11,150 nt of DNA, from positions 1-11,150 of the forward strand of contig WJKV01000114.1 in assembly GCA_014728875.1 (NCBI GenBank). Reading direction: 5' to 3'. The translations under genes were made by a program, and so were the position numbers. The stretch comes from Candidatus Woesearchaeota archaeon. Its GTDB lineage: Archaea; Nanobdellota; Nanobdellia; Woesearchaeales; WJKV01. Shown one piece after another: positions 1 to 7,007 of this stretch (positions are counted from its first letter, which is position 1; every line of letters begins with the position of its first letter). The notes below the pieces were generated by a model, which was given only the letters and a program-made list of their open reading frames with translations, was not told the origin of the DNA and searched no databases.

Positions 1-1034
1 AAATCTTCATACCATTTGCCTCTCTTTTCCTCGTGAGTTGGAATAGCAAGGCTTCCGGATCCGAACAAGACACCGGAATCCGGCTTTTGGTCTACATCAA
101 AATCAAAAGTCTTCCCGTAATCGGCGCCTATCACTCTTCCACAATAAGGTTCCACAGGACAGTCTGTCAAGCATCTGGACCATTTTGGATTATTCTTCTT
201 GCCTTTAAGCTCTTTTACGCACAATTTCGCACCTACAACCCATAGAAGATCATCAACTTTGCTTGCATTCAGGTCAGGATGCGCCTTGAGCAGGACCTTG
301 AAGGCGTTGTTGGCGAACTCTATGCCTGTTTTGTCAGATATGGAAGCTCTGGGCTGCACATCCATGACCATCAGATTTGCAGGAACCCTGACTTTATGGA
401 TATCTACTGCAACACAATGCTCGTAAGGATTACTGAAAGTTGTCAAGCCGTATTTGACATAATACAATAGCAAAAGATTTGCTTTCTTTTCCTGGAAATT
501 CTTGAATTTCACTATCCTGTCGCGGGCTTCGTTGATGTCTTCAATGTCATTGACAATATTCAAGGGATTTCCATCATATTCTTCTATCAGTGTCTCTAGA
601 GCGCTATCTAAATATATTGCTCCTGGTTTTGCATTCGGATGGCTGAGAAATTTCTTGAACAGATTCCTGTTCCTTACTGGTCCTCTCTCCCTCAACTGCT
701 TTGCATCAAGTATCTCAGGATAAAATGAAACAAGAAAATAATAATCACGATATAGTCTTGCACTGTTTGTATTGTAATCCCAGAAGACACTCAAGAACCA
801 GTACATTGCATTTTCCTGGCTTTTTGGTTCAATGAAAGAAGGAAGCAAAGCTTCTGGATAAAGATAGTCATAAGCAAAAACACCTGTCCGTTCATCTCTT
901 GCTCTTACTCCAATCGTAAAAACTTCATATGCTCTATCCAAATCAAACGTAAGGGTGTGTCCGTTTCTTTTCTCAACATAAACACTACCTTTTCCATTTC
1001 TTTTTCCATTCTGTCTTCTTGCCTTTTTTGCCAT
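1..1034 (-). CDS. HhH-GPD superfamily (endonuclease III-like) DNA glycosylase-like protein, partial
   Basis: The frame is open from ATG at 1034 to the left edge, 344 codons with no stop, so the C-terminus is missing. A mostly helical stretch (residues about 75-135) leads to a helix-hairpin-helix-like element, FKNFQEKKANLLL at 177-189. It aligns without gaps to LPGVGRKTANVVL of endonuclease III and puts K183 on the catalytic lysine. VAVDIHKVRV (208-217) matches the conserved VDTHxxRV segment and supplies the aspartate D211. C272, C288, C292 and C298 (C-X15-C-X3-C-X5-C) sit where that family binds a 4Fe-4S cluster. The hairpin glycines are gone, and the Lys-Asp spacing is 28 rather than 18. The expected role, by family, is removal of a damaged or modified base with possible strand cleavage; the substrate is unknown. 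The N-terminus is very basic (KKARRQ, KRNGKG). The start lies 50 bp inside the radical SAM gene, so translation is probably coupled. I identified the family by motif alignment, not by a search. Confidence 0.62.
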   Translation of the reverse strand, partial: MAKKARRQNGKRNGKGSVYVEKRNGHTLTFDLDRAYEVFTIGVRARDERTGVFAYDYLYPEALLPSFIEPKSQENAMYWFLSVFWDYNTNSARLYRDYYFLVSFYPEILDAKQLRERGPVRNRNLFKKFLSHPNAKPGAIYLDSALETLIEEYDGNPLNIVNDIEDINEARDRIVKFKNFQEKKANLLLLYYVKYGLTTFSNPYEHCVAVDIHKVRVPANLMVMDVQPRASISDKTGIEFANNAFKVLLKAHPDLNASKVDDLLWVVGAKLCVKELKGKKNNPKWSRCLTDCPVEPYCGRVIGADYGKTFDFDVDQKPDSGVLFGSGSLAIPTHEEKRGKWYED

Positions 1035-2694
1035 TCTTTATCTGGGCATCGCCGTTATTTAATTTCACACCGTCTGCTTTTGCCTTTTCCATTGCAGATT
1101 TTTTTACAAAAGCCTTGTCATAGATTGCTCCTCTCGGTCCTGTGAAGCATTTGCCGCACCAATACAAATATTGATCTCTCTGCCCGAAAGCATCTGTCAG
1201 ACGACTATGCCCGGGATCTTCGTCAATAATAAAACCCCGCGTCTTTGCACACATCCTATGCAGTTCTCCTCTGTTGTTCCCCAGCTGTTTCCTCAGCTCA
1301 GGATTGATTCCGTTTGTATTCGGTGTTATGTCTCCTGGAGTCCCGTCAGAGTTGAATGTGTTGATGTATCTTCCTTCTGCTTTCAATTCGTCCCAGGTCT
1401 TTCCGAGAGTCTCCAGCGAAAGCCAGTTGGAACCGAATCGCGGCGGCGTATGCAAGACAGGTATTCTATGTTTTTCTGCAATCTCATCGATGTGTCTTAC
1501 AAAATCACTCTTTTCTCCTGTGATGTCCCACATCAGCCTGAAACATACATTCTTTCCCTGTTCTTTGTACCAGACTGCAGCCCTTATCCTTTCTTCATTG
1601 TCGCAATTCCACCAATTCGCACCTCTTTCTATTTTGGCGAAAGGAGTGTCGCTTACTGAAAACTGCAGTACTGTGTTCCATTGTTCTGTATTTGCAGCAA
1701 CCAGTGTATCTATTCCAAGATTCTTGCCTGTAAAAATCCTATATATGTTTCTGTTCCCGCCTGTCTCTTCAAGCATGCTTATCAATCTTGACCTAACAAT
1801 AATATGGCCTGGTTCACAGACCTTTCCTGTCCTGACAGGGATGTAAGTCTTCCTGTTCTTGAATCTATCATCTTTTGCAAATTTAAGATCTATGCCTGCT
1901 TCTTTATGGTTCCGAATAAAATCATACATGCCAGGAACATTCCTATTGTTACGCGCATCGTAACAGTACATGCACGAGTTCTCGCTGCTGCACGTTTCTC
2001 CGATAACAGTATTAAAACAGGACTTGCTCAGGCCCATGTCGTCATTGAATTCGCACAGACAGCTGCCGGGCGGCATGAAATCTGCTTTACCTCTTTCGAT
2101 GTGGCGCGCTTTTTCCTCGTCAAAACGCAACTCTGAAACCCGTTCCCTCTCCCATTTCTCGAACAAAGGCAGGAGACTGCCTTGCAATGCATGCGGCGAC
2201 TGCTGTATTCCCCTTAACAGCCTGCTGATCTCGCTCCAATGAAAGACCATCTTGTTGCTTCCGCTGACAACATAAACATTATTGTCTTTATCTATCTCGA
2301 CTCTTTTATTGTCATTCGGCACAGAATATCTTGATCTTAATTCCTGGCGGAAATCATTCTCAGGCGCGATCAACAGAATGCCTCTGTTCATGTAATCCTC
2401 CTGCCCTGCAGGAATAATGCCGCGGAAATTTACAAGATTAGAATGAAGATACCAGGGAAAAGGCCGTCTTGGATTGAATTCCCAGGGATTGTCAATATCT
2501 GTTTCAGCCATCTCAACATCAAAATATTTCAGCAGGACAAAACTAAGTTTTTCCAATCCAATCGGAGAAAAACTTGCATTGCTTTCTCTGCCTGTTGCAG
2601 TATCTATCCTTGTTATCCTTAGGTTTGGGCCTTCCATGCTTAGATAAGTGTGGAAACCATTTGCTTCATAACGGTCAAAATAGCCATCCTTCAT
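985..2694 (-). CDS. Radical SAM protein, spore-photoproduct-lyase-like class
   Basis: 569 aa. The centre reads as a radical SAM partial TIM barrel. C235, C241 and C244, followed by Y245, form a C-X5-C-X2-C-Y cluster motif, a widened version of the usual C-X3-C-X2-C. After it come strand-like segments in the family order: TYIPVRTGK (283-291), IYRIFTGKNLGID (317-329), TVLQFSVSDT (341-350), IERGAN (355-360), then a helix and VCFRLMWDIT (383-392), and IPVLHTPPRF (411-420). This layout resembles spore photoproduct lyase and related repair enzymes. Further cysteines (C212, C214, C226; C482, C513, C516 with WCGKC) could bind a second cluster. Residues 1-200 form an extra N-terminal region I do not recognise, and the last 17 residues are strongly basic. 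The gene overlaps the 208-aa gene by 20 bp at its start and the glycosylase-like gene by 50 bp at its end. Expected chemistry is reductive cleavage of S-adenosylmethionine to a 5'-deoxyadenosyl radical. Substrate is unknown; a nucleic acid is inferred from context. Confidence 0.65.
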   Translation of the reverse strand: MKDGYFDRYEANGFHTYLSMEGPNLRITRIDTATGRESNASFSPIGLEKLSFVLLKYFDVEMAETDIDNPWEFNPRRPFPWYLHSNLVNFRGIIPAGQEDYMNRGILLIAPENDFRQELRSRYSVPNDNKRVEIDKDNNVYVVSGSNKMVFHWSEISRLLRGIQQSPHALQGSLLPLFEKWERERVSELRFDEEKARHIERGKADFMPPGSCLCEFNDDMGLSKSCFNTVIGETCSSENSCMYCYDARNNRNVPGMYDFIRNHKEAGIDLKFAKDDRFKNRKTYIPVRTGKVCEPGHIIVRSRLISMLEETGGNRNIYRIFTGKNLGIDTLVAANTEQWNTVLQFSVSDTPFAKIERGANWWNCDNEERIRAAVWYKEQGKNVCFRLMWDITGEKSDFVRHIDEIAEKHRIPVLHTPPRFGSNWLSLETLGKTWDELKAEGRYINTFNSDGTPGDITPNTNGINPELRKQLGNNRGELHRMCAKTRGFIIDEDPGHSRLTDAFGQRDQYLYWCGKCFTGPRGAIYDKAFVKKSAMEKAKADGVKLNNGDAQIKNGKKGKKTEWKKKWKR

Positions 2695-3301
2695 TTTTCA
2701 TATACCCTTTTATGCTCAATCGCCAATGCAGTATATCTGCGCGAACAGCTTTTTTTATCTGTTCTTTTAATCTCCTATCAAGTTCTGCGCCTTTATCAGC
2801 ACCTGCCTTGTCTTTTGTCCTCAGCCATTCAAGATAATCCCTTACAGTCGGAAAAGGAACAGGATCCCTGAAAAAGATTCCATCCTCGAAATTGAATCTG
2901 ACAAGATAGCTCGCTTCCCTGCCGTTGTCAGTCTTTGGATAAGAGTGAAATTCGTACATGTTTCCTTCTTTTCCTTTCAATTCCCCCTCTTCAATAGAAA
3001 AAGTCCTTTCCTCAAGCTTGATTGCTGTTGTTTCATCTTTTTGCACAGGAACCACTCTGGAAAGATTTGACAACAGAGGCGTCTGCCCTATTGCAATCTC
3101 GTAAGGTTTTTCCAGAAGAAAAACACTTATTCCCTTGCTTAACTTTTTCACACCGTATTCAATCCGACATAATTGCGCGCATCTGCCGACAAGCTTGTGC
3201 GGTGGAGTGTGGTCGACCCCTTTGCCTGCGTACAGTGCCAGACAACCGAACTCTCTGAACTGGAAGTCCACCTTGTATACAGAACCGCTCACAGCCGCCA
3301 T
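2675..3301 (-). CDS. Unrecognised 208-aa protein in the pyrBI / radical SAM operon
   Basis: I do not recognise a family. The protein is soluble with no signal peptide or membrane segment. The N-terminal 85 residues are mixed hydrophobic/polar with cysteines at 20, 41 and 45; C41-X3-C45 could bind metal but nothing confirms it. The middle (about 95-150) looks beta-rich. The C-terminal 55 residues are charged and probably helical (WLRTKDKAGADKGAELDRRL at 159-178). The ATG comes one base after the pyrI stop codon (TAA-A-ATG), and the 3' end overlaps the radical SAM start by 20 bp, so it is almost certainly translated with both. Its position makes it a candidate partner or specificity subunit of the radical SAM/glycosylase pair, which is inference only. 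Confidence 0.6.
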   Translation of the reverse strand: MAAVSGSVYKVDFQFREFGCLALYAGKGVDHTPPHKLVGRCAQLCRIEYGVKKLSKGISVFLLEKPYEIAIGQTPLLSNLSRVVPVQKDETTAIKLEERTFSIEEGELKGKEGNMYEFHSYPKTDNGREASYLVRFNFEDGIFFRDPVPFPTVRDYLEWLRTKDKAGADKGAELDRRLKEQIKKAVRADILHWRLSIKGYMKNEGWLF

Positions 3302-3302
3302 T

Positions 3303-3764
3303 TTAGATCAGCTCTATTTCATCTCCCAGCAGGTTTTTTTCGCAGTAATGACATCTGAGCTTGAGCGGCTTTTTGTTCACCACATGGAATCTTGTAGAAA
3401 CATCCTGATGCCGTGTAATGCATCTTGGATTGTTGCATTTCACGATATTTTCCACTTTCTTAGGCAGCTGCACTTTTATCTTTTCCTCTACTTTGTAGTC
3501 CTTGATGAAGCTCACTGTCGCGTCAGGCGCGATTATGCTTATCTTGTTCAGCTCACTGTCTGAAAGATCCCTGCCTTCTATCTTGAGGACATCCTTGCTC
3601 TTCATCTTCGGGCTGACCAGGTTCATCCCTACGGTCACCATGCCTTCTTCTTTTCCAAGAGAAAGTATCTGGGCGACCTTCAGTGCGTGGTTCTTTGGTA
3701 TGTGGTCTATCGCGATGCCTTCTTTTATCGGAGGAATCTTTATTTCTTTTTTAATCTCGCTCAT
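3303..3764 (-). CDS. pyrI: Aspartate carbamoyltransferase regulatory chain (PyrI)
   Basis: 153 aa, the usual full length. PyrI binds the catalytic PyrB trimers and mediates nucleotide control of the first committed step of pyrimidine synthesis, in the cytoplasm. The N-terminal allosteric domain contains EGIAIDHIP (15-23), matching the conserved GxxIDHI segment near the nucleotide site. The C-terminal zinc domain has the four ligands C110, C115, C138 and C141 in the expected C-X4-C...C-X2-C arrangement (CNNPRC and CHYC). The start ATG overlaps the pyrB stop in an ATGA junction, so the two subunits are translationally coupled. The zinc site is complete, so the holoenzyme can probably form. The identification is firm. 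Confidence 0.95.
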   Translation of the reverse strand: MSEIKKEIKIPPIKEGIAIDHIPKNHALKVAQILSLGKEEGMVTVGMNLVSPKMKSKDVLKIEGRDLSDSELNKISIIAPDATVSFIKDYKVEEKIKVQLPKKVENIVKCNNPRCITRHQDVSTRFHVVNKKPLKLRCHYCEKNLLGDEIELI

Positions 3765-4726
3765 TTTATCAAACCTAAAACCAAAGCCATTATCGCCTGT
3801 CTCACAGGTATTCCGTTCGCAGCCTGCTGAAAATAGATTGCATGTTTTGTGTTGTCAACGTCTGTGCTTATCTCGTTCACCCTCGGCAAAGGGTGCATTA
3901 TCGCAAGGCTCGGCTTGGCATGCTTTAGCATGTCCTTCTTGATGACATAAACCCCTTTCACTTTTTCATATTCGATTGGATCTGCAAATCTTTCCCGCTG
4001 TATCCTTGTGACATACAATACATCAGCGACCTCGATGATCTCTTCGACCTTCTCGTGCTCGCTGTAATCTATGCCTCTTTCGTCTAAAAGCTTAAGATAA
4101 TCTTCAGGCATCTTCAGCTGGGGCGGCGATACAAGATACAGCCTGCACTTGAACAAAGATAATGCTGTCGCAAGACTATGCACTGTCCTTCCATACTTCA
4201 GGTCGCCGACAAGCGCAATCTTAAGGTTTGTTATGTGGTCCTGCGATTTTTTAATAGTATAAAGATCGAGCAGGGTCTGTGTCGGATGCTGGTTGGCTCC
4301 GTCCCCTCCGTTGATGACAGGGATCCTTGTGCTGTCTGCTGCAAGCCGGGCCGCACCGTCCAGCGGATGCCGCATCGCGATTATGTCTGCATACTGCTCG
4401 ACAGTATTGACTGTATCTTTCAAACTTTCGCCTTTCTTTGTGCTGCTCACACCAGGATCTGCAAAACCGATTACTTTTCCGCCCAATCTTTCGAACGCGC
4501 TCTCGAAACTCAACCTGGTTCGTGTGCTGACTTCAAAGAACAAGGTTGCAAGAACCCTTCCCTTGAACAAAGTGCGGTTGATGCTGAGCCTGTTCTGTTT
4601 TTCAAGTCTTGCAGCTGCCTCTAGTACGTGTATGATCTCTTCGCGCGATAAATCATTGATAGAAACAATGTCCTTGCTCTTGAACCTAAACTTGCTGCTA
4701 TTTTCTTTTTTCTTTTTTCTCAGCAT
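3761..4726 (-). CDS. pyrB: Aspartate carbamoyltransferase catalytic chain (PyrB)
   Basis: 321 aa. It transfers the carbamoyl group from carbamoyl phosphate to L-aspartate, giving carbamoyl-aspartate for UMP synthesis. All signature sites are present: STRTR at 67-71 (carbamoyl phosphate binding), the mobile loop with S94 and K98 in SSTKKGES, RHP at 119-121, HPTQ at 147-150, GDLKYGRTVHS at 174-184, and HPLPR at 278-282. There is a basic N-terminal extension (LRKKKKENSSKFRFKSKD) of about 18 residues before the usual family start; no internal methionine offers a better start. It is the first gene of the five-gene minus-strand operon. A TATA box sits about 38 bases upstream, giving a predicted leader of about 12 nt, and a G-run (GGGGG) 5 bases before the ATG may act as a weak ribosome site. 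Confidence 0.96.
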   Translation of the reverse strand: MLRKKKKENSSKFRFKSKDIVSINDLSREEIIHVLEAAARLEKQNRLSINRTLFKGRVLATLFFEVSTRTRLSFESAFERLGGKVIGFADPGVSSTKKGESLKDTVNTVEQYADIIAMRHPLDGAARLAADSTRIPVINGGDGANQHPTQTLLDLYTIKKSQDHITNLKIALVGDLKYGRTVHSLATALSLFKCRLYLVSPPQLKMPEDYLKLLDERGIDYSEHEKVEEIIEVADVLYVTRIQRERFADPIEYEKVKGVYVIKKDMLKHAKPSLAIMHPLPRVNEISTDVDNTKHAIYFQQAANGIPVRQAIMALVLGLIK

Positions 4727-4758
4727 CCTAACCCCCGACTATTGGCAAAATCCTATTC

Positions 4759-4768
4759 AATTTATAAA
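4759..4768 (-). promoter_or_regulatory. Archaeal TATA box for the pyrB operon
   Basis: On the minus strand this reads TTTATAAATT, centred about 37 bases before the pyrB ATG. With the usual 25-27 base offset, transcription would begin near 4738 and leave a short leader that includes GGGGG. No other strong TATA box is seen between the five operon genes, so the whole block may depend on this promoter. It faces away from the plus-strand box at 4806-4815 in a 108-bp divergent region. Confidence 0.6.
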
Positions 4769-4805
4769 TATTATTATTTCGCGCAGGTGGTTAAAATTCA
4801 ATAGA

Positions 4806-4815
4806 TTTATAAATA
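4806..4815 (+). promoter_or_regulatory. Archaeal TATA box for the DsbA-like gene
   Basis: TTTATAAATA is centred about 25 bases before the ATG at 4835, so the predicted start of transcription falls at or next to the start codon. No ribosome binding site precedes the ATG. Both points suggest a leaderless mRNA. Confidence 0.6.
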
Positions 4816-4834
4816 AACTAATTAATTGTTTTAA

Positions 4835-5458
4835 ATGATGAGTTTCAAGAGATACAGCTGGATCATCTCATTGGCGATTCTTATAACAGTGGTGATTGTA
4901 ATTGTCAACATAGACAATATTCTTAACATAGATCTTGAAGCGCAGGATGATCTTTTATCTGAAGAGGAACTGGTGCAGATCCAGCAGCAGCAGCTGCAGT
5001 TCCAGAACAATCCTGACGGCATCTTAATCGAGCAGTTCAGCGATTTTGAATGCCCTATGTGCAGGAGGGCCCATCCTATTGTATTGAATCTGCTCGCAAA
5101 ATACAACGGAAAAATAAATTTCAAATTCAGGCATCTACCTCTTGACTATCATCCTGATGCATATGATGCAGCATTAGCCAGCGAATGCGCGAGAGACCAG
5201 GGCAGGTTCATTGAGTTCTATGATCTGCTGTACAGGAAAGGAGCAGGCAGTCCTGAAGCCTATGCAAAGGCACTTGGCCTTGACATGCAGGCCTTCAACG
5301 AATGCTTCATATCAGAAGAGAAAGCGCCTATAATAGAAAAGGATGTGGAAGAGGCAATGCAGAGAGGCGTCCAGGGAACTCCTTGGTTCTTTGTCGACGG
5401 TCAGAGCGCATGGCTGGATGAGTTAGAACCTATGATCATAGATAAACTGCAGAAATAA
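4835..5458 (+). CDS. Membrane-anchored DsbA-like thiol:disulfide oxidoreductase
   Basis: 207 aa. Residues 9-26 are a single hydrophobic segment acting as signal anchor, leaving the rest outside the membrane. A polar linker with a glutamine run (QIQQQQLQFQ, 48-57) joins it to a thioredoxin-fold domain of the DsbA type. The active site is C73-P-M-C76 in FSDFECPMCRRAHP. The facing cis-proline is P183 in GVQGTPWFF, and the region between is the helical insertion expected of DsbA. Extra cysteines at 118 and 157 could form a structural disulfide. By family it oxidises or isomerises disulfides in exported proteins. Two anchored proteins just downstream, one with 16 extracellular cysteines, are plausible clients. 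ATG-ATG occurs at the start; the first is used here. The stop codon touches that of the opposing gene. Family assignment is strong; direction of redox action is not known. Confidence 0.88.
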   Translation: MMSFKRYSWIISLAILITVVIVIVNIDNILNIDLEAQDDLLSEEELVQIQQQQLQFQNNPDGILIEQFSDFECPMCRRAHPIVLNLLAKYNGKINFKFRHLPLDYHPDAYDAALASECARDQGRFIEFYDLLYRKGAGSPEAYAKALGLDMQAFNECFISEEKAPIIEKDVEEAMQRGVQGTPWFFVDGQSAWLDELEPMIIDKLQK

Positions 5459-6949
5459 TTATTTTCCTAATCCTAATTCCTTGTCAACATCTTCTTTTCT
5501 TTGCTGTTCTTCCTGCGCGTTCTCCATCTTGTCTGCCTGTGTCTGCCGGTCCTGCTGCTGCATAACCTTTTCTATTTCTTCCTGGCTGACATATTCTTCT
5601 TTATTCTTCGGTTTTCTGAAGGTGAACACGAACGCAGCGATCACTGCAACGACAACAATGGCCACAATCCAAAGCCAGGCTTTCCCTTCTGTTTCTATCT
5701 CTTCATCTTCAAAGCTTGCAACAGCCGCTCCTGTCGAGAATTTGTCGCCTTTATCGTTTTCGACAACCTCCACTTTCGATATGGGATCTTCATTCTGCAT
5801 GTTGATCTCCACCTCTTTAGTTGCAGAAGGTTCAGCAGGCTCAGGAATCTTCACTGGCTCTGTCTTTAGTTTTGCAGTTATCGCAAGATCATATAAGCCG
5901 TTAAGTTCTGCTTCATAGATTGCAAAATCGTCAGATTCTGCAAGCCTGGAAGGTACGATCTTCTCCCAGCTGTTGTCTGCAAGCTTGTAGAGCATCAAGG
6001 TGCCTGCATCAAAATTGTTCAACCAGCTCTTGCTGACATGGAAATTTAGCCTGACATTTTCAATGTCGTCGTTGGAGAAATCATACAGGGTCTTTTCAAC
6101 ATAAGCATATACATTGTCTGGCGCACCTGGCCAGTCCCTTGGCTTTTCATCACTGCTCCAGCTCCTGATCTCCAGCGAAAGTTTTAGTATGTCCTTATTT
6201 ATGAGGATTTCAAGCAGGCCGACAGGGACATTCATATTGCTGTTCTCTATCCTCAAGGTTTCATTCTTCTTTATCAAGGAAAACTTTTTTGTTATCGTGC
6301 TGCTCTTTATCGACTGGTATTCTAATCTTCTCTCTTCTTTTTCCAGGCGTTTCTCTCTTAGCTCTTTTCTTTCTTCTTCAGATTCGCCCGTCAGGACCAC
6401 AATCACAGTGTCGCTCACGACACCTCCGTGTCCGTCGTCTGCAGTGACAGTGACTTCAAACTCCCCGGGCGCATAACTCATAGTGTCTGCCCATCTTCCT
6501 TCATCATCAAAGGGCTGGGAAAAAGTAAGTGTAACCTCATCATCGTCAATATCAGTTATTTTAGGATCTTTGTTGAGTATTTTTCCGCGCAACGCTTCGA
6601 TCCTTTCGGGAACCTCGAGCACAGGCGGCTTATTCGGCACGATCACTGTCTTCTGCAGGTCAATACTGTTCGCTGTATCCCTGTATTTGCACACAACACC
6701 GTCGCCCCTCTTGAAAAGCTCTCTTGGCAGTGTTTTGCCTGTTTGGCCTTCGATCAGGCCGCCTTTGCCGAACCACTGCCAGCTCGGGTTTTTGCCGCTG
6801 ACATCCTGTTTGTATGTTATAAGGCATTTAAGGTCATCCCCTTCAAATGCAATCTCTATCTTTGCAGTGTCAGTCTCTTCGACAGCTGCAACAGTCAAGC
6901 TAACAAGAACTAATAGTATGAATGATAATAACAACACCCTCTTTATCAT
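5459..6949 (-). CDS. Secreted, membrane-anchored surface protein with Ig-like and PGF-pre-PGF-like domains
   Basis: 496 aa. Order: signal peptide (1-22); Ig-like domain (about 28-105) with probable disulfide C42-C87 and core tryptophans W57 and W59; a second beta-sandwich resembling PKD/cadherin-like repeats (about 107-187, DIDDDE and ADDGHGG); a highly charged Glu/Arg/Lys helix (190-212); a domain at about 235-360 resembling archaeal PGF-pre-PGF, with DNVYAYVE, NVRLNFHVSKSWL, LMLYKLADNSWEKI and the final LYDLAIT; a Pro/Glu-rich stalk; transmembrane segment (425-444); and a charged Gln/Glu cytoplasmic tail (450-496). It is exposed on the cell surface with a C-terminal anchor; I see no enzymatic motif. 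The TATA box at 6972-6980 places the transcript start at the ATG, so it looks leaderless. The domain names come from visible motif patterns and would need profile searches. Confidence 0.75.
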   Translation of the reverse strand: MIKRVLLLSFILLVLVSLTVAAVEETDTAKIEIAFEGDDLKCLITYKQDVSGKNPSWQWFGKGGLIEGQTGKTLPRELFKRGDGVVCKYRDTANSIDLQKTVIVPNKPPVLEVPERIEALRGKILNKDPKITDIDDDEVTLTFSQPFDDEGRWADTMSYAPGEFEVTVTADDGHGGVVSDTVIVVLTGESEEERKELREKRLEKEERRLEYQSIKSSTITKKFSLIKKNETLRIENSNMNVPVGLLEILINKDILKLSLEIRSWSSDEKPRDWPGAPDNVYAYVEKTLYDFSNDDIENVRLNFHVSKSWLNNFDAGTLMLYKLADNSWEKIVPSRLAESDDFAIYEAELNGLYDLAITAKLKTEPVKIPEPAEPSATKEVEINMQNEDPISKVEVVENDKGDKFSTGAAVASFEDEEIETEGKAWLWIVAIVVVAVIAAFVFTFRKPKNKEEYVSQEEIEKVMQQQDRQTQADKMENAQEEQQRKEDVDKELGLGK

Positions 6950-6971
6950 AACAGTGCATAAAATATCAGTA

Positions 6972-6980
6972 TATATAAAT
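6972..6980 (-). promoter_or_regulatory. Archaeal TATA box for the 496-aa surface protein
   Basis: The minus strand reads ATTTATATA, centred 27 bases before the ATG at 6949, which predicts a leaderless transcript. There is no Shine-Dalgarno-like sequence in between. Confidence 0.6.
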
Positions 6981-6995
6981 ATTACTGCTTCCTTT

Positions 6996-7004
6996 AAAAA
7001 GAAA
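6996..7004 (-). terminator. Possible U-tract terminator after the 406-aa gene
   Basis: Directly after the stop codon (7008-7010) the minus strand reads TTTCTTTTT. Archaeal transcription often ends at such U-runs without a hairpin. It lies just before the TATA box of the next gene, which fits two separate transcripts. The evidence is only base composition and position. Confidence 0.3.
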
Positions 7005-7007
7005 TTC

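Noticed and set aside
905..1009. Minus-strand 34-codon frame starting at ATG 1009 right after the end of the radical SAM frame
   Set aside because: It stops after 34 codons and lies inside the long open HhH-GPD frame, which carries recognisable catalytic motifs.
985..1034. Programmed frameshift making a radical SAM/HhH-GPD fusion in the A-rich overlap
   Set aside because: The downstream frame is +1 relative to the upstream one, no classical slippery heptamer sits in register, and an ATG at 1034 makes reinitiation a simpler explanation.
1274..1846. Plus-strand 190-codon open frame opposite the radical SAM gene
   Set aside because: It is antisense to a frame with a clear radical SAM barrel, its composition is Ser/Phe/Leu/Pro-rich as is typical of a shadow frame, and it has no promoter or motif.
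4979..5003. CAG-rich short repeat in the DsbA-like gene
   Set aside because: It encodes a short glutamine-rich linker (QQQQLQ) after the membrane anchor; it is low-complexity coding sequence, not a repeat element.
4831..5124. Minus-strand 97-codon frame opposite the DsbA-like gene
   Set aside because: It is antisense to a well-supported thioredoxin-fold gene and is Cys/Ser-rich, as expected from the complementary strand.
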